Source: JAQGLW01 sp035995725
Lineage (GTDB): Bacteria; Pseudomonadota; Gammaproteobacteria; Burkholderiales; Burkholderiaceae_D
Length of the DNA stretch: 64,000 nucleotides
Reading direction: 5' to 3'
Assembly: GCA_035995725.1 (NCBI GenBank)
Contig: DASYKE010000038.1
Span: forward strand, 11,218-75,217
The notes beneath the pieces were generated by a model. The model was not told where the DNA came from. It saw only the letters and a list, made by a program, of their open reading frames with translations, and did no database searches. The position numbers and the translations under genes are program-made. Of this stretch, positions 43,825 through 52,985 are shown in pieces; the stretch's first letter is position 1; each line of letters opens with the position of its first letter.

Positions 43825-45348
43825 ATGAGCCTTGCGGTCCTGAAGAGCCGCGCGCTGGCCGGCATGCACGCGCCCGAAGTCACGGTCGAAGTGCATCTGG
43901 CCAATGGTTTGCCGTCATTTACTATCGTCGGCTTGCCGGAGACCGAGGTCAAGGAATCCAAAGACCGGGTGCGCGCCGCACTGCAAAATGCACGCTTTGA
44001 ATTTCCCGCGCGGCGCATCACGGTCAACCTGGCGCCTGCCGATTTGCCGAAGGAATCCGGGCGTTTCGATTTGCCGATCGCGCTCGGCATCCTGGCCGCT
44101 TCCGGGCAGATACCGGCCGATGAACTGGATAAATATGAATTCGCGGGCGAACTGTCGCTGTCGGGCGAATTGCGCCCGATCCGCGGCGCGCTGGCGATGA
44201 CATTCGCGATGCACCGCGCCGGCGATGCGTCAGGCATACAACGCTCTTTCATTCTGCCGCGCGCCAATGCGGACGAAGCGGCACTGGTAAAGAATGCCAC
44301 CATATTTCCCGCCGACTCGTTGCTTCATGTGTGCGCCCACTTCGCCGCTGTCAAAAGCGATGCAAGGTTAAGCCGCCATACCGCGGCTACCAACGCGGTA
44401 TCTGCGAGCTATCTCGATTTTGCCGACGTCAAAGGGCAGAATCAGGCCAAGCGGGCGCTCGAAGTGGCTGCCGCCGGCAATCACAGCGTATTGATGGTCG
44501 GTCCGCCAGGCACAGGGAAATCGATGCTGGCGGCGCGCTTTCCTGGAATTTTGCCGCCGATGACCGATGAAGAAGCGCTGGAATCGGCGGCAGTGCAATC
44601 CCTCACCAGCGGCTTTACGATTGCGCGTTGGAAGCTCCGGCCTTACCGTGCGCCACATCACACTGCGTCCGGTGTGGCGCTGGTCGGCGGCGGCAGCACG
44701 CCGCGACCAGGTGAAATCTCATTGGCGCATCGTGGTGTGTTGTTTCTCGATGAATTGCCTGAATTCGACCGCAGGGTGTTGGAAGTATTGCGTGAGCCGC
44801 TCGAATCCGGCCAGATCACCATTTCGCGCGCGGCGCGTCAAGCCGATTTCCCGGCGCGTTTCCAACTGGTCGCGGCAATGAATCCGTGCCCATGCGGCTA
44901 TCTGGGGCATCCGTCGAACAAATGTCGCTGCACGCCGGATCTGATCGCACGCTACCAGGACAGAATTTCAGGACCGCTGCTTGATCGCATCGACATGCAG
45001 ATACAGGTCGGCGCACTGGCGCATGACGATCTGTTGAAACAGGCCGATGGCGAGCCCTCCGCAGCGATCGGTGCAAGGGTGGGGCAAGCGTTTGCAGCGC
45101 AGCTTGCGCGCCAGGGCAAAAGCAACAATGGCCTGTCGACCACGGAGATCGATCTGCATTGCCAGCCGGATGCGGCAGGCGAACAGCTGTTGCGTACCGC
45201 GATGACCCGATTGAACTGGTCGGCACGCGCCTACCATCGGGTGCTGAAAGTCGCACGCACCGTTGCCGACCTAGGCGGCGCTGCTACCATCGGACAAGCG
45301 CATGTGGCCGAGGCGGTCCAGTATCGGCGCGCATTGCGCGAGCGCTGA
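43825..45348 (+). CDS. comM: YifB/ComM family Mg-chelatase-like AAA+ ATPase
   Basis: 507 residues. An N-terminal Lon-like/ChlI domain (LPSFTIVGLPETEVKESKDRVRAAL) is followed by an AAA+ domain with Walker A VGPPGTGKSMLAARFPGILP and Walker B VLFLDELPEF, and a C-terminal Mg-chelatase domain containing a Cys cluster (MNPCPCGYLGHPSNKCRC). ComM is a hexameric helicase that promotes branch migration during natural transformation in Vibrio and Acinetobacter. Confidence 0.94.
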   Translation: MSLAVLKSRALAGMHAPEVTVEVHLANGLPSFTIVGLPETEVKESKDRVRAALQNARFEFPARRITVNLAPADLPKESGRFDLPIALGILAASGQIPADELDKYEFAGELSLSGELRPIRGALAMTFAMHRAGDASGIQRSFILPRANADEAALVKNATIFPADSLLHVCAHFAAVKSDARLSRHTAATNAVSASYLDFADVKGQNQAKRALEVAAAGNHSVLMVGPPGTGKSMLAARFPGILPPMTDEEALESAAVQSLTSGFTIARWKLRPYRAPHHTASGVALVGGGSTPRPGEISLAHRGVLFLDELPEFDRRVLEVLREPLESGQITISRAARQADFPARFQLVAAMNPCPCGYLGHPSNKCRCTPDLIARYQDRISGPLLDRIDMQIQVGALAHDDLLKQADGEPSAAIGARVGQAFAAQLARQGKSNNGLSTTEIDLHCQPDAAGEQLLRTAMTRLNWSARAYHRVLKVARTVADLGGAATIGQAHVAEAVQYRRALRER

Positions 45349-45393
45349 TATAGAATAAACCTGAAGAATGACACGCACGGGAGCTTGCCGCCG

Positions 45394-46224
45394 CTATTCC
45401 TCGGTCACCGGCAGCCGCACCGTATACTGTCCCGATTTCTCGTCACGCACCATGGCGAGCAGCTTGTGCTTCTGCGCGTCCTCCACCAATTCCCGGAACG
45501 AACGATAGCCGTACGACGACTCGGTAAAGCCGGGCCGGCGCCGCTTCATCGTCTGCTTGACCATCGAGCCCCATATTTTCTCTTCCTCGCCACGCTCGGC
45601 GGTCAGCGCTTCGATCGTTTCCACAATGAAGTCGAGCGCTTCCTGGCGCTTGTCGTCTTCCTTTTTCGTGCTCGTTGCCTTGGCGGTGCCAGTGGCAGAC
45701 GTTTTCGCTGGCGCTTTCTTTTCAGCGCGCTTGCGCTTGGCTTCCTGCTCGCGCACCAGATCGTCGTAGAAGATGAATTCGTCGCAGTTGGCACTGAGCA
45801 GGTCCGACGTCGAATCCTTGACGCCGATGCCGATCACATGCTTGTTGTTCTCGCGCAGCTTGGATACCAGCGGCGAAAAATCGGAGTCGCCGCTCAGGAT
45901 GACGAAGGTATCGACATGCGATTTGGTATAGCAGAGGTCCAGTGCATCGACCACCATGCGGATGTCGGCGGAGTTTTTTCCCGACTGGCGCAGATGCGGG
46001 ATCTCGATCAATTCGAATGCCGCTTCGTGCATAGTCGCCTTGAACTCCTTGTAGCGTTCCCAATCGCAATAAGATTTTTTGACAACGATGCTGCCTTTGA
46101 GCAGCAGTCGTTCCAGCACTTTCGTGATGTCGAATTGTGCGTACTTGGCATCGCGCACGCCGAGCGCAATGTTCTCGAAATCGCAGAACAGTGCCATGTT
46201 GGTGATCTCGGGTTGTACAGCCAT
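45394..46224 (-). CDS. NYN domain (LabA-like) protein with C-terminal OST-HTH/LOTUS domain
   Basis: 276 residues. An N-terminal PIN-like NYN domain (about 8-155) carries conserved acidic residues: MALFCDFENIALG, SADIRMVVDALDLCY and FVILSGDSDFSPLVSKLRE. A Lys/Ala/Thr-rich linker (about 160-195) follows, then an OST-HTH/LOTUS-like domain (about 198-272: ETIEALTAERGEEEKIWGSMVKQTMKRRRPGFTESSYGYRSFRELVEDA). NYN domains are predicted RNases and LOTUS domains bind RNA, so RNA processing or decay is the likely field; no target is known. It stands alone, convergent with comM. Confidence 0.87.
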   Translation of the reverse strand: MAVQPEITNMALFCDFENIALGVRDAKYAQFDITKVLERLLLKGSIVVKKSYCDWERYKEFKATMHEAAFELIEIPHLRQSGKNSADIRMVVDALDLCYTKSHVDTFVILSGDSDFSPLVSKLRENNKHVIGIGVKDSTSDLLSANCDEFIFYDDLVREQEAKRKRAEKKAPAKTSATGTAKATSTKKEDDKRQEALDFIVETIEALTAERGEEEKIWGSMVKQTMKRRRPGFTESSYGYRSFRELVEDAQKHKLLAMVRDEKSGQYTVRLPVTEE

Positions 46225-46816
46225 GTTTTATTCCGTTTATTTATTGACTAGCATTAGATTCGGCGTGCCGTAAAATGCACGCCCCGTTTGTTCAGTTGCA
46301 GACTCTTTCCGTTTTTTGACATGAGCTTGCCGGAAACCCGGCATGATCTCATATATGCCGCTTGTCCCGGCACAATCGAATTGGCCGGACGACGCTGGCT
46401 CCCTCGACGAATGTGCGGCCGTCGGTTCCAACGCCGTGGATGGAGCCGGAAATTTTGCAAGAATAAATAAAAAATTTGATTGCCAAGGTAATAAATCTAC
46501 GGATTTCAGGCAATCAAAAGATATAACAACCCATGGTTCTATTGGTGTACCTGGTCACAAAACTTTGCATCAATGCATACTGTGACCAAGGCTGGATTTA
46601 TTGTGCTTTAGATTCTGTTTTTTTGCGCTGGCACAAAGACTTCGCATCTATTGCGCATTAGCATGAACATGGTTCTTCATCGAAGGGCCAATCCCTGGAA
46701 ATTTTTGCCCGCCGCCGAAAGGTCAGCGGGCTTTTTATTTGCATTGAATGTCGCAACGGAATGGGAGCGGGATTGCCCGCCAACCTGTTGGTACAGCTCC
46801 TGTTACCATCTCGGTC
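46225..46816. other. Gene-free, structured intergenic stretch
   Basis: About 590 bases. No open frame with family-like content. It contains a terminator-like hairpin on the minus strand (TTTGATTGCC at 46475-46484 with GGCAATCAAA at 46509-46518, then a T-rich tract in that orientation). It also has a nested hairpin (TGGTCACA 46552-46559 with TGTGACCA 46581-46588, and TGCAT/ATGCA inside) and the plus-strand terminator listed next. A small RNA gene is possible. Confidence 0.4.
46707..46740 (+). terminator. Intrinsic terminator without an annotated upstream gene
   Basis: GCCCGC (46707-46712) pairs with GCGGGC (46726-46731), with an inner CC-GAAA-GG stem, followed by TTTTTATTT. No plus-strand gene lies in the preceding 1.3 kb, so it probably ends a non-coding transcript. 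Confidence 0.6.
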
Positions 46817-47359
46817 ATGCTGAAATTTTCCTGGCCTACCTCATCGCAAGCCGCGGCCTTGGCCGGCGTTCTGGCCTTGTCTGCTTGCACTCCCACTTAT
46901 GACTGGCGAGAAGTACGGGGCAAGGATGCACCGTTTACAGCATTGTTCCCGGCCAAACCGGCAACCCATTCACGTATGGTCAATCTCGATGGCATGCAGT
47001 TAACGATGACGATGACCATGGCCAATGCCGATGGGGTTACCTTTGCGGTCGGCAGTGCGAAAATGCCCGACCCGGTCAAAGCGCACGCAGCCTTGAATGT
47101 GATGAAAAATGCGCTTGTCAACAACATTGGCGGTACCATCACGCAGGAAAAATCGATTGCCATTGCAAACAGCCCGGTTCCATCAATCAACATCGAAGCA
47201 ACCGGCACCCCGAGTGTCGGCGGCGGCAGGCCCACGGTTTTATTTGCCCGCTTCGCGGCCAAGGACCAGTGGATTTACCAGGCCGTGGTGGTCGGCCGCG
47301 AAAATGCGATGCCGCGCGAAGCGGTCGATACCTTCTTCACTTCTTTCAGGCCGGACTGA
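46817..47359 (+). CDS. Hypothetical lipoprotein
   Basis: 180 residues from the ATG at 46817. The N-terminus has a hydrophobic segment ending in a lipobox (ALSAC, about Cys25). The mature part begins YDWREVRGKDAPFTALFPAKPATHSRMVNLDGM and is about 150 residues of mixed alpha/beta content. I do not recognise a named family with certainty. It is followed after one base by a truncated MFS gene, so they were once probably cotranscribed. Confidence 0.75.
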   Translation: MLKFSWPTSSQAAALAGVLALSACTPTYDWREVRGKDAPFTALFPAKPATHSRMVNLDGMQLTMTMTMANADGVTFAVGSAKMPDPVKAHAALNVMKNALVNNIGGTITQEKSIAIANSPVPSINIEATGTPSVGGGRPTVLFARFAAKDQWIYQAVVVGRENAMPREAVDTFFTSFRPD

Positions 47360-47360
47360 T

Positions 47361-47873
47361 ATGCCGCCTCGCACGCCGCTCCATGTTCGCGGCCTCGGAT
47401 TGCGGGTCTTCCTGTGTTTTGCCGGCGCGTATCTGTTGTCGTACGCATTCCGATCAGTCAATGCAGTCATTGCCCCGATACTGGTTGCCGATATGGGCTT
47501 GTCGAACGCCGATCTGGGTTTGCTGTCATCCGCTTATTTCGTCACTTTTGCGATCATGCAACTTCCACTCGGAATCTGGCTGGACAAATACGGTGCGCGC
47601 AAAACCGAATCCGCGTTGCTGCTGTTCGCGGCAGCGGGTGCGGCGATATTTGCGATGAGTACTTCGCCATCCGGATTGTGGATTGGCCGCGCACTGATCG
47701 GAGTCGGCGTGTCGTCCTGCCTGATGGCGCCGTTCAAGGCATATCGGCAATGGTATGCGCCGGAGCGGCTGAGTCAACTCACCAGTTGGATTACGGATAC
47801 AGAATCATCTGGCGCGGCAAGTCGTGCTATGGTTTTATCGTTCACAGTTAAATCGACGGGGGCTTCATGTTAA
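47361..47873 (+). pseudogene. MFS transporter, truncated after about 145 residues
   Basis: The frame begins MPPRTPLHVRGLGLRVF and shows the first four helices of an MFS carrier, including the loop motif GIWLDKYGARKTES and GRALIGVGVSSCLMAPFKAYRQWY. After SQLTSWI (about 47790) the sequence loses similarity, reads about 26 unrelated residues and stops, whereas MFS carriers have about 400 residues and 12 helices. The following gene starts inside this tail. A deletion that removed the remaining eight helices is the simplest reading. Confidence 0.8.
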
Positions 47874-48214
47874 TTACTTTTAAATCCAAGGCCGCGGCCG
47901 ACGTGATCATGTACGAGGCGCATGCCAAACGCATCCTCGATCTGGTCGGCAAGGATGTCAAGCGAGGTGTCATCAGTGTCGCCGAGACCGGCAATGCGAT
48001 CGCCAGGCTGGAAGACGAAATCGCACAGAGCAGAATCCATTCTGCATCGGAAGACGTGAGGCATGATGTGGAAGCCCATCATGGCGAGTCCGGCAATGAT
48101 AACGAGCATGAACCAACCCAGCTGGTCAGCTTTGCAACCCGCGTGTATCCATTGCTGGAAATGCTGCGTGCCGCGCAAAAGAATGGCCAAGTCGTCGCCT
48201 GGGGCATTTGGTGA
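47867..48214 (+). CDS. DUF1840 domain protein
   Basis: 115 residues. Begins MLITFKSKAAADVIMYEAHAKRIL and has the conserved end FATRVYPLLEMLRAAQKNGQVVAWGIW, features of the DUF1840 family found mostly in betaproteobacteria. Cytoplasmic by prediction and of unknown function. GACGGGGGC lies just before the start. The MFS remnant overlaps its first codons. Confidence 0.9.
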   Translation: MLITFKSKAAADVIMYEAHAKRILDLVGKDVKRGVISVAETGNAIARLEDEIAQSRIHSASEDVRHDVEAHHGESGNDNEHEPTQLVSFATRVYPLLEMLRAAQKNGQVVAWGIW

Positions 48215-48424
48215 CCGGGCTCCGAAAATCAGCTCGGACAGTCATTGACGGCATGTCGCGCCCGGCCATCGACTGGCTGATATGTGCCGCTGTACGGAGC
48301 GTCCGAGCATGGCCTGAAGCTGCGCATATGCCAAGCCCTGATCGATAAATAAAATTGCGCATGGTGGGCATCGTTGGCGTTGCCTTGCCAGGTTCGGCGC
48401 AAATTTGGACTCACAAAAAATAAA

Positions 48425-49726
48425 GTGTCAAAACATCTAAAAACCGATTCGCTCGCATTCAGTTTGCTCGGTGCCGCGCATGCCGTGGCTCTGGTACGAA
48501 GCGGAACTGCGCTACCGCAGGCACTGTCTCATGTCTTTGCAAAAACCGACGTGCCGGCACAGGCACGCGGCGCGATGCAAGACATTGCGTATCGCACCCT
48601 GCGCCAGTGGGGACGAACCGATGCATTGCTCGCGCTGCTGGCGAAGAAAACCCCCGAACCGGCATTGCTGCATGGCCTGTTGAGTTGCGCGTTGACCCTG
48701 ATCGCCAATCCCGATGATACCTCTTATGAAACCTTCACCGTTGTGAATCAGGCCGTCACCGCGGCCGCAGCCGATGCCGATATCGCGCATGCGAAGGGAA
48801 TGGTCAATGCGGTATTGCGGCGTTACCTGCGCGAATCCGACGCATTGCTGCAACAGGCAATGAAAAAACCGGAAGCAATATGGAATTATCCTATGTGGTG
48901 GATCGATGCGGCCAGGTCGGCGTATCCGCACGCTTGGCAAGCCATTCTGCAGGCCGGCAACGCAGCGCCACCGCTCACCTTGCGCGTCAATCGCCGCGCA
49001 ACCACGGTTGCGGATTATTTGCGTACCTTGTCGGAGAACGCAATGCCTGCAACACAAATCGGCCCGAATGCGGTGCGCCTGGAACAGCCAGTGCCGGTTG
49101 ACCGGATCCCCTGCTTTGGGCACGGCCTGGTGTCGGTGCAGGACGCGGCAGCACAATTGGCTGCTCCGCTGCTCGATGTGCATGACGGCATGCGGGTGCT
49201 CGATGCGTGCGCCGCGCCCGGCGGCAAAACCGGCCATATCCTCGAATGCGCGAATGTCGATCTGACCGCACTTGATCATGATGCAAGACGGCTATCGCGC
49301 ATCGAGCAGAATTTACAGCGCTTGCAGTTGAGCGCAACGCTCAAGGTCGGCGACGCCGGCGCCGACAGTTGGTGGAATGGAAAGTTATTCGACCGGATTT
49401 TGGCCGATGTGCCTTGCACCGCATCGGGCATCGTACGGCGTCATCCGGATATCCGCTGGCTGCGTCGGAAAGGCGATGCTGCCCAGCTTGCAACACTTTC
49501 GGCGAAAATTCTCGACAACCTTTGGCAGATGCTGCGGCCCGATGGTAAATTGTTATTCGTAACCTGCTCACTTTGGCCTCATGAATCCGAAGCGCAGGCA
49601 GCGGCTTTTGCAGTGCGCAAGCAGGCAGTGCGTTTGCCCGCGCCCGGTCAATTGTTGCCTACTGTAAGTGCAGACGGCGATCACGACGGTTTGTTTTACG
49701 CGTTATTCCAAAAGCCGGCAGCTTGA
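48425..49726 (+). CDS. rsmB: 16S rRNA (cytosine(967)-C5)-methyltransferase
   Basis: 433 residues from a GTG at 48425 (the frame is open to 48374). An N-terminal NusB-like RNA-binding domain (about 1-140) is followed by the methyltransferase domain with the SAM loop LDACAAPGGKTGHILE, the release Cys motif VPCTASGIVRRHPDIRWLR and the catalytic Cys in VTCSLWPHE. It methylates C967 of 16S rRNA. No obvious Shine-Dalgarno precedes the GTG. Confidence 0.93.
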   Translation: MSKHLKTDSLAFSLLGAAHAVALVRSGTALPQALSHVFAKTDVPAQARGAMQDIAYRTLRQWGRTDALLALLAKKTPEPALLHGLLSCALTLIANPDDTSYETFTVVNQAVTAAAADADIAHAKGMVNAVLRRYLRESDALLQQAMKKPEAIWNYPMWWIDAARSAYPHAWQAILQAGNAAPPLTLRVNRRATTVADYLRTLSENAMPATQIGPNAVRLEQPVPVDRIPCFGHGLVSVQDAAAQLAAPLLDVHDGMRVLDACAAPGGKTGHILECANVDLTALDHDARRLSRIEQNLQRLQLSATLKVGDAGADSWWNGKLFDRILADVPCTASGIVRRHPDIRWLRRKGDAAQLATLSAKILDNLWQMLRPDGKLLFVTCSLWPHESEAQAAAFAVRKQAVRLPAPGQLLPTVSADGDHDGLFYALFQKPAA

Positions 49727-50046
49727 TAATAATCCTTCAGCCTGAAAATGGCAGTTGGGCAGGTGCGAGTGTGCGCTTCTTTTGGTTCTCTGGCCAGGCG
49801 CACTCCTCATCCCACCCTTCTCCCGGGGGAGAAGGGTGCAATCGCGTTTGCCCGCAAGGGCACCCCCAAGAGGACTTCCGTTGGGCGTCCCCAGGAGGAC
49901 TTCCGTTGGGCGTAGTCGGTCACTCAAAGGGTGGCTGGCTTAGTCAAGAATATGCAATACATTCATAAACTTATTGAAGCCGATAAGCGACCAATTATCG
50001 TTTCTAGGCTTAAACATTTTCAGCGGATTGATTTCCGATCTCACGA
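49727..50046. repeat. Intergenic hairpin and tandem repeat
   Basis: About 320 bases between rsmB and the DUF4390 gene without a gene. A perfect 12-bp hairpin CACCCTTCTCCC/GGGAGAAGGGTG with a two-base loop is at 49813-49838. AGGACTTCCGTTGGGCGT is repeated at 49871-49888 and 49896-49913, a period of 25. The core ACTTCCGTTGG recurs at 55.68 kb. Confidence 0.65.
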
Positions 50047-50628
50047 GTGATTCGACGACTCTTTCTAACATGCTGGCTTTTGATGGCATTGATGTTCACA
50101 CTGGCACTCCCGTCTTCCGCGGCTCGCGCATCGGATGGCGTCGAGATCGTTCAGGCACATCTGGAGCCGTCCGACGAAGGCTACAAGCTGTCGGCCACTT
50201 TCGAGTTTGAGTTGCATCGGGGACTGGAAGACGCCATCGCGCGCGGTTTCCCGCTGTATTTCAAGACCGACGTCGAAATCACCCGGCCGCGCTGGTATTG
50301 GTTTGATGAGCAGGCGATCGCCGACTCCCAGACTATCCGGATCTCTTACAATGTATTGACCCGTCAATACAGCGCCGCGATCACCGGCAGCCTGCAGCAA
50401 AATTTTGCCTCCCTGGAAGATGCGCTTTCGATGGTAAAACGGCCAGGCCGCTGGGTGATCGCTCAAAAAGGGGCATTGAAAGCCGGCCAGACCTATCAGG
50501 TTGCGGTGCGCATGCGTCTCGATGTCGCGCAATTGTCGAAGCCGTTTCAGGTCCATGCGCTCAACAGCAGCGACTGGCGGCTGTCGTCCGACTGGAAGTA
50601 TTTCAGTTTCAAGGCGGAGAAAAAGTGA
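50047..50628 (+). CDS. DUF4390 domain protein
   Basis: 193 residues from a GTG start. A signal peptide (IRRLFLTCWLLMALMFTLALP...ARA) leads into DUF4390 (VEIVQAHLEPSDEGYKLSATFEFELHRGLEDAIARGFPLYF, RQYSAAITGSLQQNFASLEDAL). Exported by prediction. The family is betaproteobacterial and found directly before the ntrY-type kinase gene, with which it overlaps by four bases; a role in that signalling path is plausible but unproven. Confidence 0.9.
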   Translation: MIRRLFLTCWLLMALMFTLALPSSAARASDGVEIVQAHLEPSDEGYKLSATFEFELHRGLEDAIARGFPLYFKTDVEITRPRWYWFDEQAIADSQTIRISYNVLTRQYSAAITGSLQQNFASLEDALSMVKRPGRWVIAQKGALKAGQTYQVAVRMRLDVAQLSKPFQVHALNSSDWRLSSDWKYFSFKAEKK

Positions 50629-52967
50629 CACGCATGTTGCGCTACTTGGTGGTGGTGGGCGGCGCAGTCGGCAGCATCCTGTTGTTCCTGCTGGCGTCGG
50701 CGTCTGAAAATTCCGCCTTCTTCGATCAGCATTATTCCTGGCTGTTGGGTCTAAATGCGCTGATTGCGGCAGCGCTGCTGGGTCTGGTTATCCTGTTGCT
50801 GACCCGGTTGTATAGGCGCTACCAGCGCGGCAAGTTCGGCTCCAGGCTGATGGCGCGTCTGGTGCTGCTGTTCGCGGTGATCGGGATCTTGCCCGGCACC
50901 GTTATCTATTTGGTATCGGTGCAGTTCGTATCGCGTTCGATCGAATCATGGTTTGATGTACGGGTCGAATCGGCGCTCGAATCGGGCCTGAACCTGGGAC
51001 GAGCCGCGCTCGATTCCTCGCTGGCCGACCTGAACGCAAAAGCTCGCAACATGGCGCTGGAATTATCCGATTTTTCGGAGGCGGCACAAATCACGCAGCT
51101 GTCCCGCCTGCGCGACCAAAGCCAGATGCAGGAAGCGTTGATTGTCACCGCCAACGGACGCATCGTCGCCAGCGTCGGCAGCGCGCTCGGCGCCCTGTTG
51201 CCCGACCTGCCTACCGCTGCCATGCTGCAGCAGGCTCGCATGACACGCGGATACTCGGCGATTGAAGGCGGCGCCGATTTCCATGATAGCGTCTCCAAGA
51301 CTGCGGGGGCACCCCAACCCGATTCGACCCGATTGCGGCTGCGCGTGGTAGTGCCGATCCCGGCTGCAACCAATGCGCTGTCGCTGCAAAGCGAGGCGCG
51401 CTTTTTGCAGTTATTGCATCCGGTGCCGACCCAGCTGGCGGAAAATGCCGAAGCATTGCGCGCTGCCTACAGCGAGTATCAGGAACGCTCGCTGGCGCGC
51501 ACGGGGTTGCGAAAAATTTATCTCGTGACACTGACGTTGACGCTGTTGCTTGCGATTTTCGGCGCCATCGCCAGCGCATTCCTGATCGCCACCGATCTGG
51601 CCAAGCCTTTATTGCTGCTAGCCGAAGGCACCAAAGCGGTAGCGGAAGGTAATCTGTCGCCGCGACCGATTGTTGCAACTTCCGACGAATTGGGCACGCT
51701 GACGCAGTCATTCAACACCATGACTCGGCAACTCTACGATGCGCGCGCCGCAGTCGAAAAAAATCGTACCGAACTGGAAAACGCAAAAGCCTACCTGGAA
51801 TCGGTGCTGGCCAACATGTCCGCCGGCGTGATGGTTCTGGATGACGAATTCAACCTGGTGAATTGCAACGAATCGGTCAATCGGATCCTGCAGCAGGATC
51901 TCGATCAGCACAGTGGCAAATCACTCGCTGAAATCGATGGTTTGGCCGTATTCGCCCAAGCCATCACCAAAGCTTTTTCCGAGCAGAGCGCTCAATCGGC
52001 AGCGAGCGGAACAGGGATGGGTGGCCTGCATTGGCAACAGCAAATCGAAATTCCGCGCAGGATAGGCGACACGGACACGGAAAATGACATCACGCTGCTG
52101 GCACGGGGATCGCGGCTGCCTGTTGAAAGCGGCACCGGCTATGTGGTAGTGTTCGACAATATTTCCGATGTGATTTCCGCCCAGCGCTCGATTGCCTGGG
52201 GCGAAGTTGCACGGCGCCTTGCGCATGAAATTAAAAACCCGTTGACGCCCATTCAACTGTCGGCGGAACGACTGCAAATGAAACTGGAAGGCAAACTCAC
52301 ACCGCAGGATGCACTGATGCTCAACAAGGGCACGGCCACCATTGTGAGCCAGGTTTCCGCAATGAAGCGCATGGTCGACGACTTCCGCGACTATGCCAAG
52401 ACACCGCCAGCCGTACTGTCACCGCTGAATCTGAATGCGCTGATCGAGGAAATCCTGGGGCTGTACGTGGGTGACGATGAGCGCGACGTCATTCGCGCCA
52501 ATCTGGCCCCCGAGCTGCCACAGATAATGGGAGATGCGACGCAATTGCGCCAGGTGGTTCATAATCTTTTGCAAAATGCGCAGGACGCGATAGCGGAGAG
52601 CGTGGCGGGTGCGGATGCTCCCCGCATCGAGATCGTGACCGAAGCGATCCATTACCAAAGTTCGGATGGCAGCGCGGGCACTGCGGTACGCTTGTCGATC
52701 ACCGACAACGGCCCCGGCTTTTCATCGAAAATACTGGCGCGCGCTTTCGAGCCGTATGTCACATCGAAGGCGCGCGGTACCGGCCTGGGCTTGGCAATGG
52801 TGAAAAAAATTATCGATGAACATGGCGGCCGAATCGATTTACAGAATCGGGCCGGCGCAAATGGCGCAAAAATATCAATTTTGCTGTTAAAGTTAGCGTA
52901 TGTAGATGAGCCAACGGTAAAGCTTGCTCGGCGAGTGACTGATAAGATCAAAGTAGGCGAGAATTGA
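50625..52967 (+). CDS. ntrY: NtrY-type membrane sensor histidine kinase
   Basis: 780 residues. Three or four N-terminal helices (about 8-25, 40-62, 82-105 and 290-320) flank a large periplasmic region, then HAMP (about 320-375), a PAS domain (about 385-510), HisKA with ARRLAHEIKNPLTPIQLSAERL (phosphoacceptor His) and HATPase_c with NLLQNAQDAI, DNGPGFSSKI and GTGLGLAMVKKI. This is the NtrY architecture. GTG start with four-base overlap with the DUF4390 gene. It probably phosphorylates the regulator encoded 18 bases downstream. Confidence 0.92.
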   Translation: MTRMLRYLVVVGGAVGSILLFLLASASENSAFFDQHYSWLLGLNALIAAALLGLVILLLTRLYRRYQRGKFGSRLMARLVLLFAVIGILPGTVIYLVSVQFVSRSIESWFDVRVESALESGLNLGRAALDSSLADLNAKARNMALELSDFSEAAQITQLSRLRDQSQMQEALIVTANGRIVASVGSALGALLPDLPTAAMLQQARMTRGYSAIEGGADFHDSVSKTAGAPQPDSTRLRLRVVVPIPAATNALSLQSEARFLQLLHPVPTQLAENAEALRAAYSEYQERSLARTGLRKIYLVTLTLTLLLAIFGAIASAFLIATDLAKPLLLLAEGTKAVAEGNLSPRPIVATSDELGTLTQSFNTMTRQLYDARAAVEKNRTELENAKAYLESVLANMSAGVMVLDDEFNLVNCNESVNRILQQDLDQHSGKSLAEIDGLAVFAQAITKAFSEQSAQSAASGTGMGGLHWQQQIEIPRRIGDTDTENDITLLARGSRLPVESGTGYVVVFDNISDVISAQRSIAWGEVARRLAHEIKNPLTPIQLSAERLQMKLEGKLTPQDALMLNKGTATIVSQVSAMKRMVDDFRDYAKTPPAVLSPLNLNALIEEILGLYVGDDERDVIRANLAPELPQIMGDATQLRQVVHNLLQNAQDAIAESVAGADAPRIEIVTEAIHYQSSDGSAGTAVRLSITDNGPGFSSKILARAFEPYVTSKARGTGLGLAMVKKIIDEHGGRIDLQNRAGANGAKISILLLKLAYVDEPTVKLARRVTDKIKVGEN

Positions 52968-52985
52968 AATAAATAAGGCACCCAC

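Noticed and set aside
46288..46585. Short plus-strand frames at 46288-46470 and 46343-46585
   Set aside because: Overlapping, low-quality frames in a stretch that shows RNA-type hairpins instead.
46625..46650. Possible sigma-54 element (TGGCAC near 46630)
   Set aside because: GG and GC are 12 bases apart instead of 10, so it does not fit the -24/-12 spacing.
48252..48350. 32-codon plus-strand ORF between the DUF1840 gene and rsmB
   Set aside because: No ribosome site and no protein-like pattern; too short to separate from chance.
49813..49913. Short CRISPR-like repeat pair
   Set aside because: Only two units, no spacer-repeat regularity and no cas genes nearby.
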